Below are positions 26,166 to 36,539 of a DNA stretch of 64,000 nucleotides, piece after piece (positions within the stretch are counted from its first letter, which is position 1; the number at the start of each line of letters is the position of its first letter). Location: NCBI RefSeq assembly GCF_907164915.1, contig NW_025919149.1, positions 62,001 through 126,000 of the forward strand. Direction: 5' to 3'. The notes beneath the pieces are model-generated. The model made no database searches, was not told the origin of the DNA, and was given only the letters and a program-made list of their open reading frames with translations. The position numbers and the translations under genes were made by a program. This stretch comes from Impatiens glandulifera (Eukaryota; Streptophyta; Magnoliopsida; Ericales; Balsaminaceae).

Positions 26166-26386
26166 ATATTTATTTTCATAACCTCTATTTATTCAGATAT
26201 TCTAATAATCAAATATTATTATAATATAATATATAATTGAAGGCGGTTGAGTTGTTTATTAAACAACATGATAGACATGTGAATTAAGTTAATTTCGCCC
26301 GTATATTTACACGAGTAATAATATAAAAACAAAGAAAAAAAATTTACAGTTAAAATGTGATAGCATTTTTAATTTACTCTCAAAAT

Positions 26387-27192
26387 ATACCTATATCATT
26401 TTTAATTTTTATTTTTAACCATTTTAAATTTATGGGCGGGTTAACCCACAATCCGACACAAATATTCATTTACTCTCACATATATATCCAAATTAACCAT
26501 AGCTCTCGACCCGGTAATACGAACACTTTGAAAATTAAACATTATATATATATATATATAGAATAATTAGTTAAAAACTTAAACTTATATTGTTAAAATG
26601 TTCCACGTTCGTCAAATTTGGTGTAAAATTTAAAATATAAAGTCTTCTTAGTCTAGCTGGTTAAAAGATTGTACTTATTTTTGTTAAATTGCAAGTTCGA
26701 AAAATACCTTATAGAATTTTTAATTTTATTTTTAACTGTTTTAAATTTATGGGTGGATCAACCACAAATCTAACCCAAATATCCATTAACTCTCACATAT
26801 ATATCTAAATTAACCACAACTTTCGACCCGACAATTCGGACACTTTGTAAATTAATCATCATTATATATATATATATATATAGATTAGTTAGTTAAAATT
26901 TTGAACTTATAATGTTAAAACGTTCCGCGTTAATCAAATTCGGTGTGGAATTTAAAATATAAAGTCTTCTTAGTCTAATTGGTTAAAGGGTTGCACTTTT
27001 TTTTTGTTAGGTTGCAAGTTTGAAACATACCCATAGCATTTTTTATTTTATTTTTAACCGTTTTAAATTTATGGGCGGGTCAACCCACAATCCGACCCAA
27101 ATATCCATTTACTCTTACATATATATTTAAATTAACCACAACTCTCGACCCCGCGATCCAGATACTTTGAAAACTAAGCATCATCATATATA
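26387..27192 (+). repeat. Three SINE-like modules (A3)
   Basis: Same three modules as A1 with small differences in the TA tails. Confidence 0.65.
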
Positions 27193-28051
27193 CAGTAGAA
27201 ACTCTATAAAATAATACACTTGGGACGACTAAAATTTATTAATTGAAAGAGTTATTAATTAATCTATAAATTAATAATTATTAATTAATATTTTATTAAT
27301 TTATAATAAAATACTTAGTTTATAAACACCTTAAGCTTCCACTTAATTATTGTATACAATGCATGTATTGTATATAAAATGAATGGCCCAATTTGAAAGA
27401 AACATTCAATCTCCCACCTTCTTATGTTTCTTGTGTTCAATGTATCACTTTATGGACATTAAAAATATTTTCTATATAAACAAGATCAAAATACTATAGG
27501 TTAATATAAACAAATCATACACACAACATGACTTCCCATCTTAAACGTGTGAAAAAAACAAAAATGACAGACGAAATTCGAAGAGCATTATGCAAGGACA
27601 ACAAGGATAATCCAAGTCTCACTCAAAAGCAATTTCAAGAATGGGTTTATTGTAACTATGGTTTGCAGGTGAGTTAAGCGACAATATCGAATACAGTTAA
27701 GCGGTCTTTAGAGTATCTCTCACTTGCTCTCGAAAGAGGCGATGTTAAGCGACACAAACCGACAAAATTTCCTAACCTAGAAAAATCAAGAGGAAATTGA
27801 TTTCAACAAAAAAACAAAAGACAATTGAGTCATTTTTCAAGAAACCTTCATAAATCAATAATGTAATATGCTATATATAAGGAATTATTAATTTGTATTT
27901 TATATGAGTCTAAAAAAATTATCAAAAATATATTATCTTATAATTTTAGCGAATTATTAATTTAGCACACTATCCCCAAGTCGGGACCAGCCAAAAATAT
28001 TATTTTAGAGAGTTTATTAAAACATCGATATTAATTTATCTAGTTTTACAG
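27193..28051 (+). mobile_element. Pogo-like DNA transposon (B3)
   Basis: 859 bp with the same ends as B1. Confidence 0.85.
27528..27800 (+). pseudogene. Pogo-like transposase fragment, one stop (B3)
   Basis: Same TAA at residue 50 as B1. Residue 8 is Val instead of Met. Confidence 0.8.
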
Positions 28052-28258
28052 TGTATAGATTAGTTAGTTAAAAAGTTAAACTTATATTGTTAAAACGTCC
28101 CGTGTTCATCATGTAGAATTTAAAATATAAAATTTTCTTAGTCTAGTTTGTTAAAAGATTGTACTTGTTTGGTTAGATTGCAAGTTCAAAACATACTTAT
28201 AACATTTTTATTTTTAATTTTAAATTTATGGGCGGGTCAACCCAAAATCCGACCTAAA

Positions 28259-28598
28259 TCTACTGAGACAAATATGGGCTGTCAAGAAGGTAGAGGAGGT
28301 AGGATGGGTAGTTGGTCAGATCTAGTATGAATCATACATGGACGGTAGTTGGAGTCGGAGGCTCTCCTAGGGTTCCCTCATCTGGGAACCCTAGGGAAGA
28401 GGATCAAGTTGGCCCTTGCGAACAACTTGATGTACTATCTCCCTTCAACCCTTTGAACGAAATGAGGCAAAAAGAAGGAAAATCCATGGACCAACCCCAT
28501 CATCTCCACCCCGTAGGAACTACGGGATCACCCCAATGACGCAGTCATGAAGTATGGAAAGTACCAAACATTGATAACTACCTAGGAAAAGGAGGAAG
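28259..28598. other. G+C-richer island (B3)
   Basis: Keeps the 75-codon frame (28312-28539) identical to B1. Confidence 0.4.
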
Positions 28599-28977
28599 TT
28601 AATATAATAAAAATTATTCAACTTCAAACAATTGGGGTTATGGAGTTTATTCACATCTTTCTCGTTGTCCATGTATTTATAAGATGAATTGCTCAAATAA
28701 CCCACTATTAAATCAATCAAATCAATCAATATAAACTCACTATACTTAGTAGGTGAATAAGATAACAAATATTAGTACGATTTTCACTGGCTCGCTAAAA
28801 AAATATTTCAGTTGAAATAGGGTACGTGGAATCGTACTTAGATTACTAAATAAAAAAACACTAAATCAAAACATATATATTTTTCATTATATTTATTTTC
28901 ATAACGTATTTTTACTCAAATATTATAATAATATAATGGAAGGCAGTTGTGTGTTTATTAAACAAACACTTGCTACA

Positions 28978-29103
28978 CATGCATCATGCATGCTACACAT
29001 GCATCATGCATGATAGGCACGTGTCACATATTATTAATGCATGAGCAACAAGTGTTTTTCTGTTTTATACAGAAATATACATCGATCATATGTTATATAA
29101 ATA
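28978..29103 (+). promoter_or_regulatory. Rearranged RY/G-box cassette (B3)
   Basis: The acacatgcatcatgcatg block is duplicated in tandem and the segment with the second G-box is missing, leaving one CACGTGTC. TATATAAATA starts at about 29093. Confidence 0.4.
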
Positions 29104-29407
29104 AGTTTTTTTACTAATTAAAAAAGGAACCTCCTCATTCAAGAGACGGCTGTGCATCAAGAGAAGAAAGGCTGATAAGTGAAAGGTGAGATTTATCTGT
29201 GAAATCGAGAAAATAGTATAACTGTTTTTTATTGATCTTATATCATTAAGACTATCACGCCCCAAACCCGGTTTAAACGAGTTCACTAGTACTTTTAAAA
29301 TTTAGGGTTTGGAGCCTGTTAGTTAGTGCTAATTGTATGAACAATATAAGCACAGTTATACCATTTTTCTGAAACATGTATTCTTGATCTATATTTTCAA
29401 ATCAACA

Positions 29408-29423
29408 ATATATATATATATAT
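29408..29423. repeat. Contracted (TA)n tract (B3)
   Basis: Only about 16 bp remain at the position of the long tracts in other copies. Confidence 0.85.
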
Positions 29424-30363
29424 AACTATTGATCCCAACTTATTCCCGACAAAAAAATTAATTCAATTAAAGGCCATGCAATGGAGAGGAAGACAGAGAG
29501 GAATAAATTCAATTAAAGGGAGTGTAAAAGAAAACAGAAAGAAAGAAACAATGCAATGGAGAGGAACACAGAGATGAATAATGATCCAAATATAATTGGA
29601 TCAGTTGAATAGCATATGATGTGTACGTGTGTATGTATAAAATGGAACACTTGTTGCTCATGCATTAATAATGCCTGTTTGTTTTCAAAACATAACATTT
29701 GTTGCCTTCCCATAATTAACTTAATACACAAGCCTATATCATGTATGTTTACTGAATATTTGTTTAATAAACAACGCACATTTCTTTAATTATATATTAT
29801 ATTATTACAATATTTAAATTATAATAATATTTGATTATCAAAAATATTGTAATTTTTAATAACTTACAAGAATATTATTTGAAAATAAAATTTGAAAATT
29901 TAATTTTTATTTTTAATCATATACTGGTCTATAAGTTATAAATTGTTATGTGTTTTTATTTATTTTTAGGTTAGGAATGAACGTGGAAGAAGATATAAGA
30001 GAAAAAAAATTAATATACACGAATAATGAATATTTTTAATTTTTAACTATTTTTTAAAATTAAGTTTAGGGAAAATAAAAATAAAAAATATTAATAAGAT
30101 TGAGTATTTAAGAAAAATAAAAAATATTAATAAATTTTAAGAATTAATAAGAATAAAAAAATACTAATAATAGACTAAAACTAAAAAGAGATTAGAGAGG
30201 GAAAAATACTAGAAAATATAAAATTCACTTTATCTATCATTAATAATAATATATTATATAATTTTTAAATCATGTATTAGGGTATGTCTTAGGATATGTG
30301 GAATCTTGATTTAAGTTGAAATAGAGTACTTATAATTATGCTTAGATTACTAAATAAATAATT

Positions 30364-31213
30364 GGCCCAATTATTATTTAAGGCTCGAATTTTGGGTATT
30401 TTTACCATATAGGGCTCGAACTTGGATTTAAACCATTTAGGGCTTTAACTATCAAACTTTTGGTCAATTAAATTTTTTACATCACGTCCGTTTGATCCGT
30501 TAAATTTATTTGACGTGACAATTTGTTTTTAAAATTATACAACTGTCAATTTTTTTTTTTTTTTCTAATAACACAGGTGAAAATTTTCCATCATCTCTCT
30601 TATCTTAATCTGATCTTCTATTCTCTTCCCTTACGACATGGAGCCGGGGAAGAAGAAAATGTTCCATTCCAGAAGTTCATAACAGTGTCATTGTTTGAAC
30701 TCTTGTTCAGGCATTTCGCTACCTCTTGTTCAGGCATTTCGCTACCTGCAAAAGGAGAGTTAACAATGGGTGTGATAGATGCAAACGTATGTGGAAACTT
30801 CTTCGACTCCATTCATTCATATCTGCGACAATCTCGATCTTTGTAAAGTCCCACTTTGCAGGTATTAATTGATGGATGATTTAAAGTTTGATTTAATTTA
30901 TTGGTTTTTTTTTCTGACATAGAATTTATTTGATTTATTTTTGATTTGGGAAGGCAATTCATGTTAAAAGAGCAAAAGAAAGGGAAAGGGGAGGAAGATA
31001 AAGGAAGAAAAAATGTATTGGTGAGAACAGTTGTCATATAATTTAAAAAACAAATTGCCATATCAAATACAAGTAACGGATTAAACGGACGTTATGTAAA
31101 AAGCCTCAAATGGCCAAAAGTTTGATAGTTGGAGCCCCAAATGTCTCAATTCAAAGTTCGACCCCTATATGGTAAAAATGCCCAAAATTTGAGCCCCAAA
31201 TGGTAATTGGGCC
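30364..31213. mobile_element. Mutator-like element, internally deleted (B3)
   Basis: 850 bp. The interior joins ggtgagaa directly to cagttgtcatat at about 31027, removing about 225 bp. A 23 bp tandem duplication of the cttgttcaggcatttcgct segment lies at 30703-30748. Terminal repeats are largely kept. Confidence 0.78.
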
Positions 31214-31433
31214 AAATTTATTTTCATAACCTCTTTTTATTCAGATATTCTAATAATCAAATATAATTATAATATAATATATAATTGAAGACAGTTGAGT
31301 TGTTTATTAAACAACATGATAGACATGTGTATTAAGTTAATTTAGCCCGTGAATTTACACGAGTAATAATATAAAAACAAAGAAAACAAATTTACGGTTG
31401 AAATGTGATAGCATTTTTAATTTACTCTCAAAA

Positions 31434-32451
31434 TATACCTATATCATTTTTAATTTTTATTTTTAACCGTTTTAAATTTATGGGCGGGTTAACCCACAAT
31501 CCGACCCAAATATTCATTTATTCTCACATATATATCCAAATTAACCATAGCTCTCGACCCTGTAATACGTAATACGGACACTTTGAAAATTAAACATCAT
31601 TATATATATATAGAGAGATTAGTTAGTTAAAAAGTTAAACTTATATTGTTAAAATGTTCCACGTTCATCAAATTTGGTGTAAAATTTAAAATATAAAGTC
31701 TTCTTAGTCTAGCTGGTTAAAAGATTGTACTTATTTTTGTTAGATTGCAAGTTCAAAACATACCTTATAGAATTTTTAATTTTATTTTTAACTGTTTTAA
31801 ATATATGGGTGGGTCAACCAAAAATCCAACCCAAATATCCATTAACTCTCACATATATATCCCAATTAACCACGGTTCTCGACTCGACAATCCGGACACT
31901 TTGAAAATTAAATATCATTATATATATATGGTTAAAGGTTGTACTTGTTTTTGTTAGATTGCAAGTTTGAAACATACCTATAGCTTTTTTTATCTTATTT
32001 TTAACCGTTTTAAATTTATGGCGGGTCAACCCATAAATCGACCCAAACATTCATTTACTCTCACATATATATCCAAATTAACCACAGCTCTCGACCCGAC
32101 AATCCGACCACTTTGAATATTAAGCATCATTATATATATATATATATTAGTTAGTTAAAAAATTGAACTTATATTGTTAAAATGTCACGCGTTCATCAAA
32201 TTTGGTGTAAAATTTAAAATATAAAGTTTTCTTAGTCTAGTTGGTTAAAGGGTTATAGTTGTTTTGTTAGGTTGCAAGTTCGAAACATACTCATAACATT
32301 TTTAATTTTATTTTTAACCGTTTTAAATTTATGGGCGGGTCAACCCACAATCCGACCTAAATATCCATTTACTCTCACATATATAATCAAATTACCACAG
32401 TTCTCGTCCCGGCAATCCGGATACTTTGCAAATTAAGCATCATCATATATA
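31434..32451 (+). repeat. Four SINE-like modules (B3)
   Basis: Same four-module order as B1. Confidence 0.65.
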
Positions 32452-33324
32452 CAATAAAAACTCTTTAAAATAATACACTTGGGAAGACCAAAATTTATTA
32501 ATTGAAAGAGTTATTAATTAATCGATAAGTTAATAATTATTAATTTATATATTAATTAATATTTTATTAATTTATAGTAAAATACTTAGTTTATAAACAC
32601 CTTAAGTTTTCACTTAATTATTGTATACAATGCATGTATTGTATATTAAATGAATGGCCCAATTTGAAAGAAACCTTCAATCTCCCACCTTCTTATGTTT
32701 CTTGTGTTAATGTATCACTTTATGGACATTAAAAATATTTTCTATATAAACAAGATCAAAATATTATAGGTTAACACAAACAAATCATACACACAACATG
32801 GCTTCCCATCTTAAACGTGTGAAAAAAAACAAAAATGACAGACGAGATTCGAAGAGCATTATAAAAGCACAACAAGGATAATCCAAATCTCACCCAAAAG
32901 CAATTTTAAGAATGAGTTTATAGTAACTATGGTTTGCTGGAGAGTCAAGCGACAATATCGAATACAGTTAAGCGGTCTTTAGAGTATCTCTCACTTGCTC
33001 TCGAAAGAGGCGATGTTAAGCTACACAAACCGACAAAATTTCCTAACCTAGAAAAATCAAGGTGAAATTGATTTCAACAAAAAACAAAAGACAATTGAGT
33101 CATTTTTCAAGAAACCTTCATAAATCATTCATGTAATATGTTATATATAAGGAATTATTAATTTATATTTTATATAGGGTCTACAGAAGTTATCAAAAAT
33201 GTATTATCTTATAATTTTAGCGAATTATTAATTTAGCACCCTATTCCCAAGTCGGGAATGGCCAAAAATATTATCTTAGAGAGTTTATTAAATAATCGAG
33301 TATTAATTTATCGAGTTTCTACTG
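32452..33324 (+). mobile_element. Pogo-like DNA transposon (A4)
   Basis: 873 bp, left end caataaaaactct, right end ttctactg then TA. Last copy of the array. Confidence 0.85.
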
Positions 33325-33550
33325 TATATAGATTAGTTAGTTAAAAAGTTGAAATTATATTGTTAAAACGTCCCGCGTTCATCAAATTTGATGTAGAATT
33401 TAAAATATAAAGTCTTCTTAGTCTAGTTGGTTAAAGGGTTGTACTTGTTTGGTTATGTTGCATGTTCAAAACATAATCATAGTATTTTTAATTTTAATTT
33501 TAATAATTTTAAATTTATGGACGGGTCAATCCAAAATTCGACCTAAATAT
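32489..33550 (+). repeat. Truncated last monomer A4
   Basis: Matches A monomers from the pogo element to the cctaaat of the following SINE-like module. There the A monomers switch to the G+C island, but this copy continues into a complete module. Confidence 0.85.
32798..33071 (+). pseudogene. Broken pogo-like transposase fragment (A4)
   Basis: Adenine-run frameshift as in A1 and the TAA of the A lineage, plus private changes such as ATAAAAGCAC where others have ATACAAGCAC. Confidence 0.8.
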
Positions 33551-33640
33551 TAATTACTTCACATATATATCCAAATTAACTAAAACTCTCGACCCGGTAA
33601 TTCGGACATTTTAAAAATTAAGTATCATTGTATATATATT
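33325..33640 (+). repeat. Complete SINE-like module at the array edge
   Basis: Leader, A box tagtctagttggtta, degenerate B box, body and TA tail are all present, about 315 bp. This is the uninterrupted version of the module that is cut by the island in every full monomer. Confidence 0.65.
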
Positions 33641-33649
33641 ATATGAATG

Positions 33650-33960
33650 CAACAAATATTATTATGTTTGAAAAACAAACACCTATTATTAACGCATGAG
33701 ATACAAGTGTTCTGTTTTAAAATCAATTAATGCATGAGCAACAAGTGTTATGTTTTATATAAACACGTATAACATCATATCATATGTTATATAAATAAGG
33801 TTTTTTTACTAATTAAAGAGGCAGCCTCCTCATTTAATCAATCGATTCAATTATCTTTGCATTCTTCTCCTTTTCTTTTCACTGCCTTTAATTGAATTAA
33901 TTATCTGCCTTTTCAATTCTCTTTTCATTCTCAAGGAAGAAGAGAAGAAATGTTTATATG
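33650..33960 (+). repeat. Diverged copy of the promoter-like cassette segment
   Basis: Contains gcatgagcaacaagtgtt, catatgttatataaataagg and a ctcctcattt segment, as in the array cassette, but RY and G-box motifs are mostly lost. This older relative lies outside the array. Confidence 0.55.
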
Positions 33961-34565
33961 ATAAGTGAAAGATAAAGGTTTATTTGAAATTTTGACTGTA
34001 AAATAAGTTGGGATCAATAGTGATAAATCTTTATCTATTTATAGTTCAATTATATATATATATATATATATATATTTATGTTTATAAAATGAATTTTGAT
34101 ACAAAAATTATTTTGTTATAAATGGGTTCTATTTAAAAAATATGAATCAACAATAAATGTTTAGTTTTTAAATTGATTGGAAAAATATGACAGGATAACG
34201 ACGTTAAAATCGAGAAAATGGTAATTGTTGTTTTTATTACTCTGATACCATTAAAATTGTCACGCTAAAAGGGCATGTGCAATGTTACTAAATATAAATT
34301 CATAAGATGATTACTGCACGCACGTACCTTTAATTTTTAGCCGTGACAGTTTTATTGGTATATAGTTATACCATTTTTCTATTTTTACATAATTATTCTA
34401 TCATATTTTAAAAATAATTTAGCAAAATGATTTATTTTTTTTTTTTTTTATCAAAATCCATTTTATCAAAATATATATATATATAATTGAACGATAAATA
34501 GATAAAAAAAAATCCGTTCAAAATACTTTCATCTTCCACTTATCAGTTTCTCTCCTAAGAGAGAA
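33961..34565. repeat. Foldback-like inverted repeat
   Basis: The left arm (about 33961-34110, with gataagtgaaagat, tctatttatagttcaatt, a TA run and aaaatgaattttgat) is matched in inverse by the right arm (about 34430-34560). The ~320 bp between them includes a gataccattaaaattgtcacg segment also found at about 53885. MITE-like or foldback element; ends not defined. Confidence 0.5.
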
Positions 34566-34572
34566 GGAAGAA

Positions 34573-34577
34573 TGAGC
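34573..34577. repeat. Left target duplication of outer Copia
   Basis: TGAGC before the 5' LTR; TGAGT follows the 3' LTR at 52442-52446, a 4/5 match. Confidence 0.6.
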
Positions 34578-34858
34578 TATTGGATTTTGAAATATTAGAG
34601 TTTATATATTATAATTGGGCTTTAAGTCTTTATTAGGCTTAAGACTAATAGTTTAGTCTTTTTGACTTTATGTGTTCCAATAAATGGAGACATTGTAACC
34701 AATGGTTACTTGGACTATTATTCAATGGAAAATTAATAGAATGGACGATGTAAGCATTGTTAGTCGAACTCGTTATATCTTGTGTTCTTTATTATTATTT
34801 ACCACTTTATCTTTATATCATCTTTTATGGTGTATTTAGATTAGATCTTTTCTCAACA
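34578..34858 (+). repeat. 5' LTR of outer Copia
   Basis: Aligns with 52147-52441 over its length (shared tatatcttgtgttctttatt, tagattagat, ttctcaaca end). The start is decayed (tattgg for tgttgg). Many differences between the LTRs mean the element is far older than its nested insert. Confidence 0.8.
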
Positions 34859-34860
34859 AG

Positions 34861-34872
34861 TGGCATCAGAGC
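34861..34872 (+). promoter_or_regulatory. Primer-binding site of outer Copia
   Basis: tggcatcagagc, one base from TGGTATCAGAGC, the complement of the initiator tRNA-Met 3' end used by plant Copia elements. Confidence 0.75.
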
Positions 34873-34917
34873 ATGTTTTGAGAATATTTATCATAATCTA
34901 TTTATGAAGATATGATA

Positions 34918-34922
34918 GAAAC
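34918..34922. repeat. Target duplication GAAAC, left
   Basis: GAAAC here and at 48965-48969 exactly flank the nested element. Confidence 0.92.
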
Positions 34923-36176
34923 TGTTAGGATCGGGGACGCCCTTGGAGGACCGGGGTTGATTTTCCGGTTTCTAGTAAGGGTGGCCGCTTACAACAACAC
35001 ACAACTTGGTGATAGTCCGGTTAGAGACTAAAACCTTTCTCAGCACTGCACAACCTGTCACAGACTCTTGAACCGGCGTTCAAGGGCGGAAGTGTCTATT
35101 TCAGGTTGAAGCAACGTTTGCGACTTTAGATGATGTTTAAGAAGGAGGATGTTTAACGAGAGTGAGTGACCGGTTTTGGAAGTATGATTGGTTTGCGGTT
35201 TACGGTAAGACAGTGGAAAATGAAAGCGAAATGAAAGAACACAAGACAAGGGAATTTGTTTATGGATGTTCGGAGCAAACCCTCCTACGTCACCCCTTCT
35301 TCTCAGGTTATGAGAAGGATCTCCACTAACTCTTTAGAGTTACAATTTACACTTCCGGTCGAGCCCAACTTCGCTACTCGCCGGTTACACCAAACTCACA
35401 CTTTGATGTAATACAACAACTCAACACAATATCACACAAATGACTTCCGGTTTTAGGGAAACCGATTTTAGAATATAAGACTTTATCTCTCTAGAATTTA
35501 ATGCTTTATGACTTTGTTTTCTGTAATCCGTCACTTGCAGAGCTGGCCTTTAATGAAGACGATCCATCTTCCTTTTATAGCTGAAAATAGCTAACGGCTA
35601 CATTCTTCTCTCTCTTCTGGATTGGTTGATCGTCATCACGCCTGTTTGCAGAAGGATTGCTTGCACGCTTCAATTTCCTCAACACCTGGCATTCATGCAG
35701 GTGACTCTGAACAGATGATGACATAGCCGGTTTTCAGATTGATACACGTGTTGAACATCCGCTTCCGGTCGTCAGCATCGGATCACCAAGGCATCATTGC
35801 TTTCCTCCCATGCTTCTGATCGGATCCGATCTTCTTTTATTCTTTCGATACACGTTTCTTCCGTCATGGTACGTCACTCTTGAGATTTGAATCTTCTGAC
35901 TCTTGATCTGTACTTTCCGGTTTCTGTGTCTTGTACCTTATGATCTGGTTGGAGTGTAATCTTTTGTTTTTCGTTAACCGGTTGCTTGAGATAGAGATGC
36001 CGGTTCCTGTGATCCTTCGGCTTGATCACTTGAAGCCGGTTTCTTTGAAATTGTGGCAACCAGTTCTTGACACCAGATTTCCGGTTCCGGTTTGTTTAGT
36101 ACCTGCACATGAAGTTTAACTTCTGTTTAGTTTGTCTGGCCGGTTCCAAAAATTAATCTACTTAATTTTTCTATCA
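34923..36176 (-). repeat. 3' LTR of the nested Sirevirus
   Basis: 1254 bp, bounded by TG and CA. Differs from the other LTR at only two places I could see (ctacattc versus ctactttc near 35602, and ctgaacag versus ctgagcag near 35710). CCGGTT occurs 13 times on the plus strand. Confidence 0.95.
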
Positions 36177-36338
36177 ATTTCTCCCTTTTTGATTATTTAG
36201 AATAAATATTCAAAAATTGTAATGTATGGCCGGTTTTAAGAAAATTAACTTACTTAATTTTTCTATCAATTTCTCCCTTTTTGATTATTTAGAATAAATA
36301 TTCAAAAATTGTAATGTATGGCCGGTTTTAAGAAAATG
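36171..36338 (-). repeat. Tandem duplication of LTR edge plus polypurine tract
   Basis: The stretch from ctatcaatttctccc to gccggttttaagaaaat occurs at 36171 and again at 36263. It covers the last bases of the LTR and the purine tract, so the 3' end of the element has two candidate tracts. Confidence 0.85.
36177..36195 (-). promoter_or_regulatory. Polypurine tract of the nested Sirevirus
   Basis: Read on the minus strand, aaaaagggagaaat abuts the 3' LTR. It is the plus-strand DNA primer site. A second identical tract lies 92 bp away, at about 36269-36287. Confidence 0.8.
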
Positions 36339-36539
36339 AACTCAATTGTTTTGAGATAAACGTGTTTGAAAAACTTGAGTTTGATTTTTGATAAGTGTAT
36401 GTTTTGAATAGAAATAGGTGAGATTGTATGTTTGAAAAACGTAGAAAATATGTTTGAAAAACATAAAAGATAGCAAAAGTGACCAAGTTCTGAAACGCAG
36501 CAAAAACATAATTGTTCAACATAATTATGGAAATAGAGT

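Larger units (their letters stand above)
21875..27229 (+). repeat. Array monomer A3
   Basis: Nearly identical to A1 and A2. It lacks one of the two gtttggttt repeats after the cassette that A1 and A2 have. Confidence 0.9.
27230..32488 (+). repeat. Array monomer B3 (most diverged)
   Basis: Shortest full monomer (5259 bp). The TA tract is nearly gone, the RY cassette is rearranged, the Mutator-like element has lost about 225 bp, and about 60 bp unique to this copy (near 29620-29690) includes an inverted match to the cassette's gcatgagcaacaagtg segment. It lies at the edge of the array, as expected for copies no longer homogenised. Confidence 0.88.

Noticed and set aside
29513..29779. 88-codon minus frame in B3
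   Set aside because: It crosses the inverted-repeat arm, is absent from other monomers and has only chance hydrophobic content.
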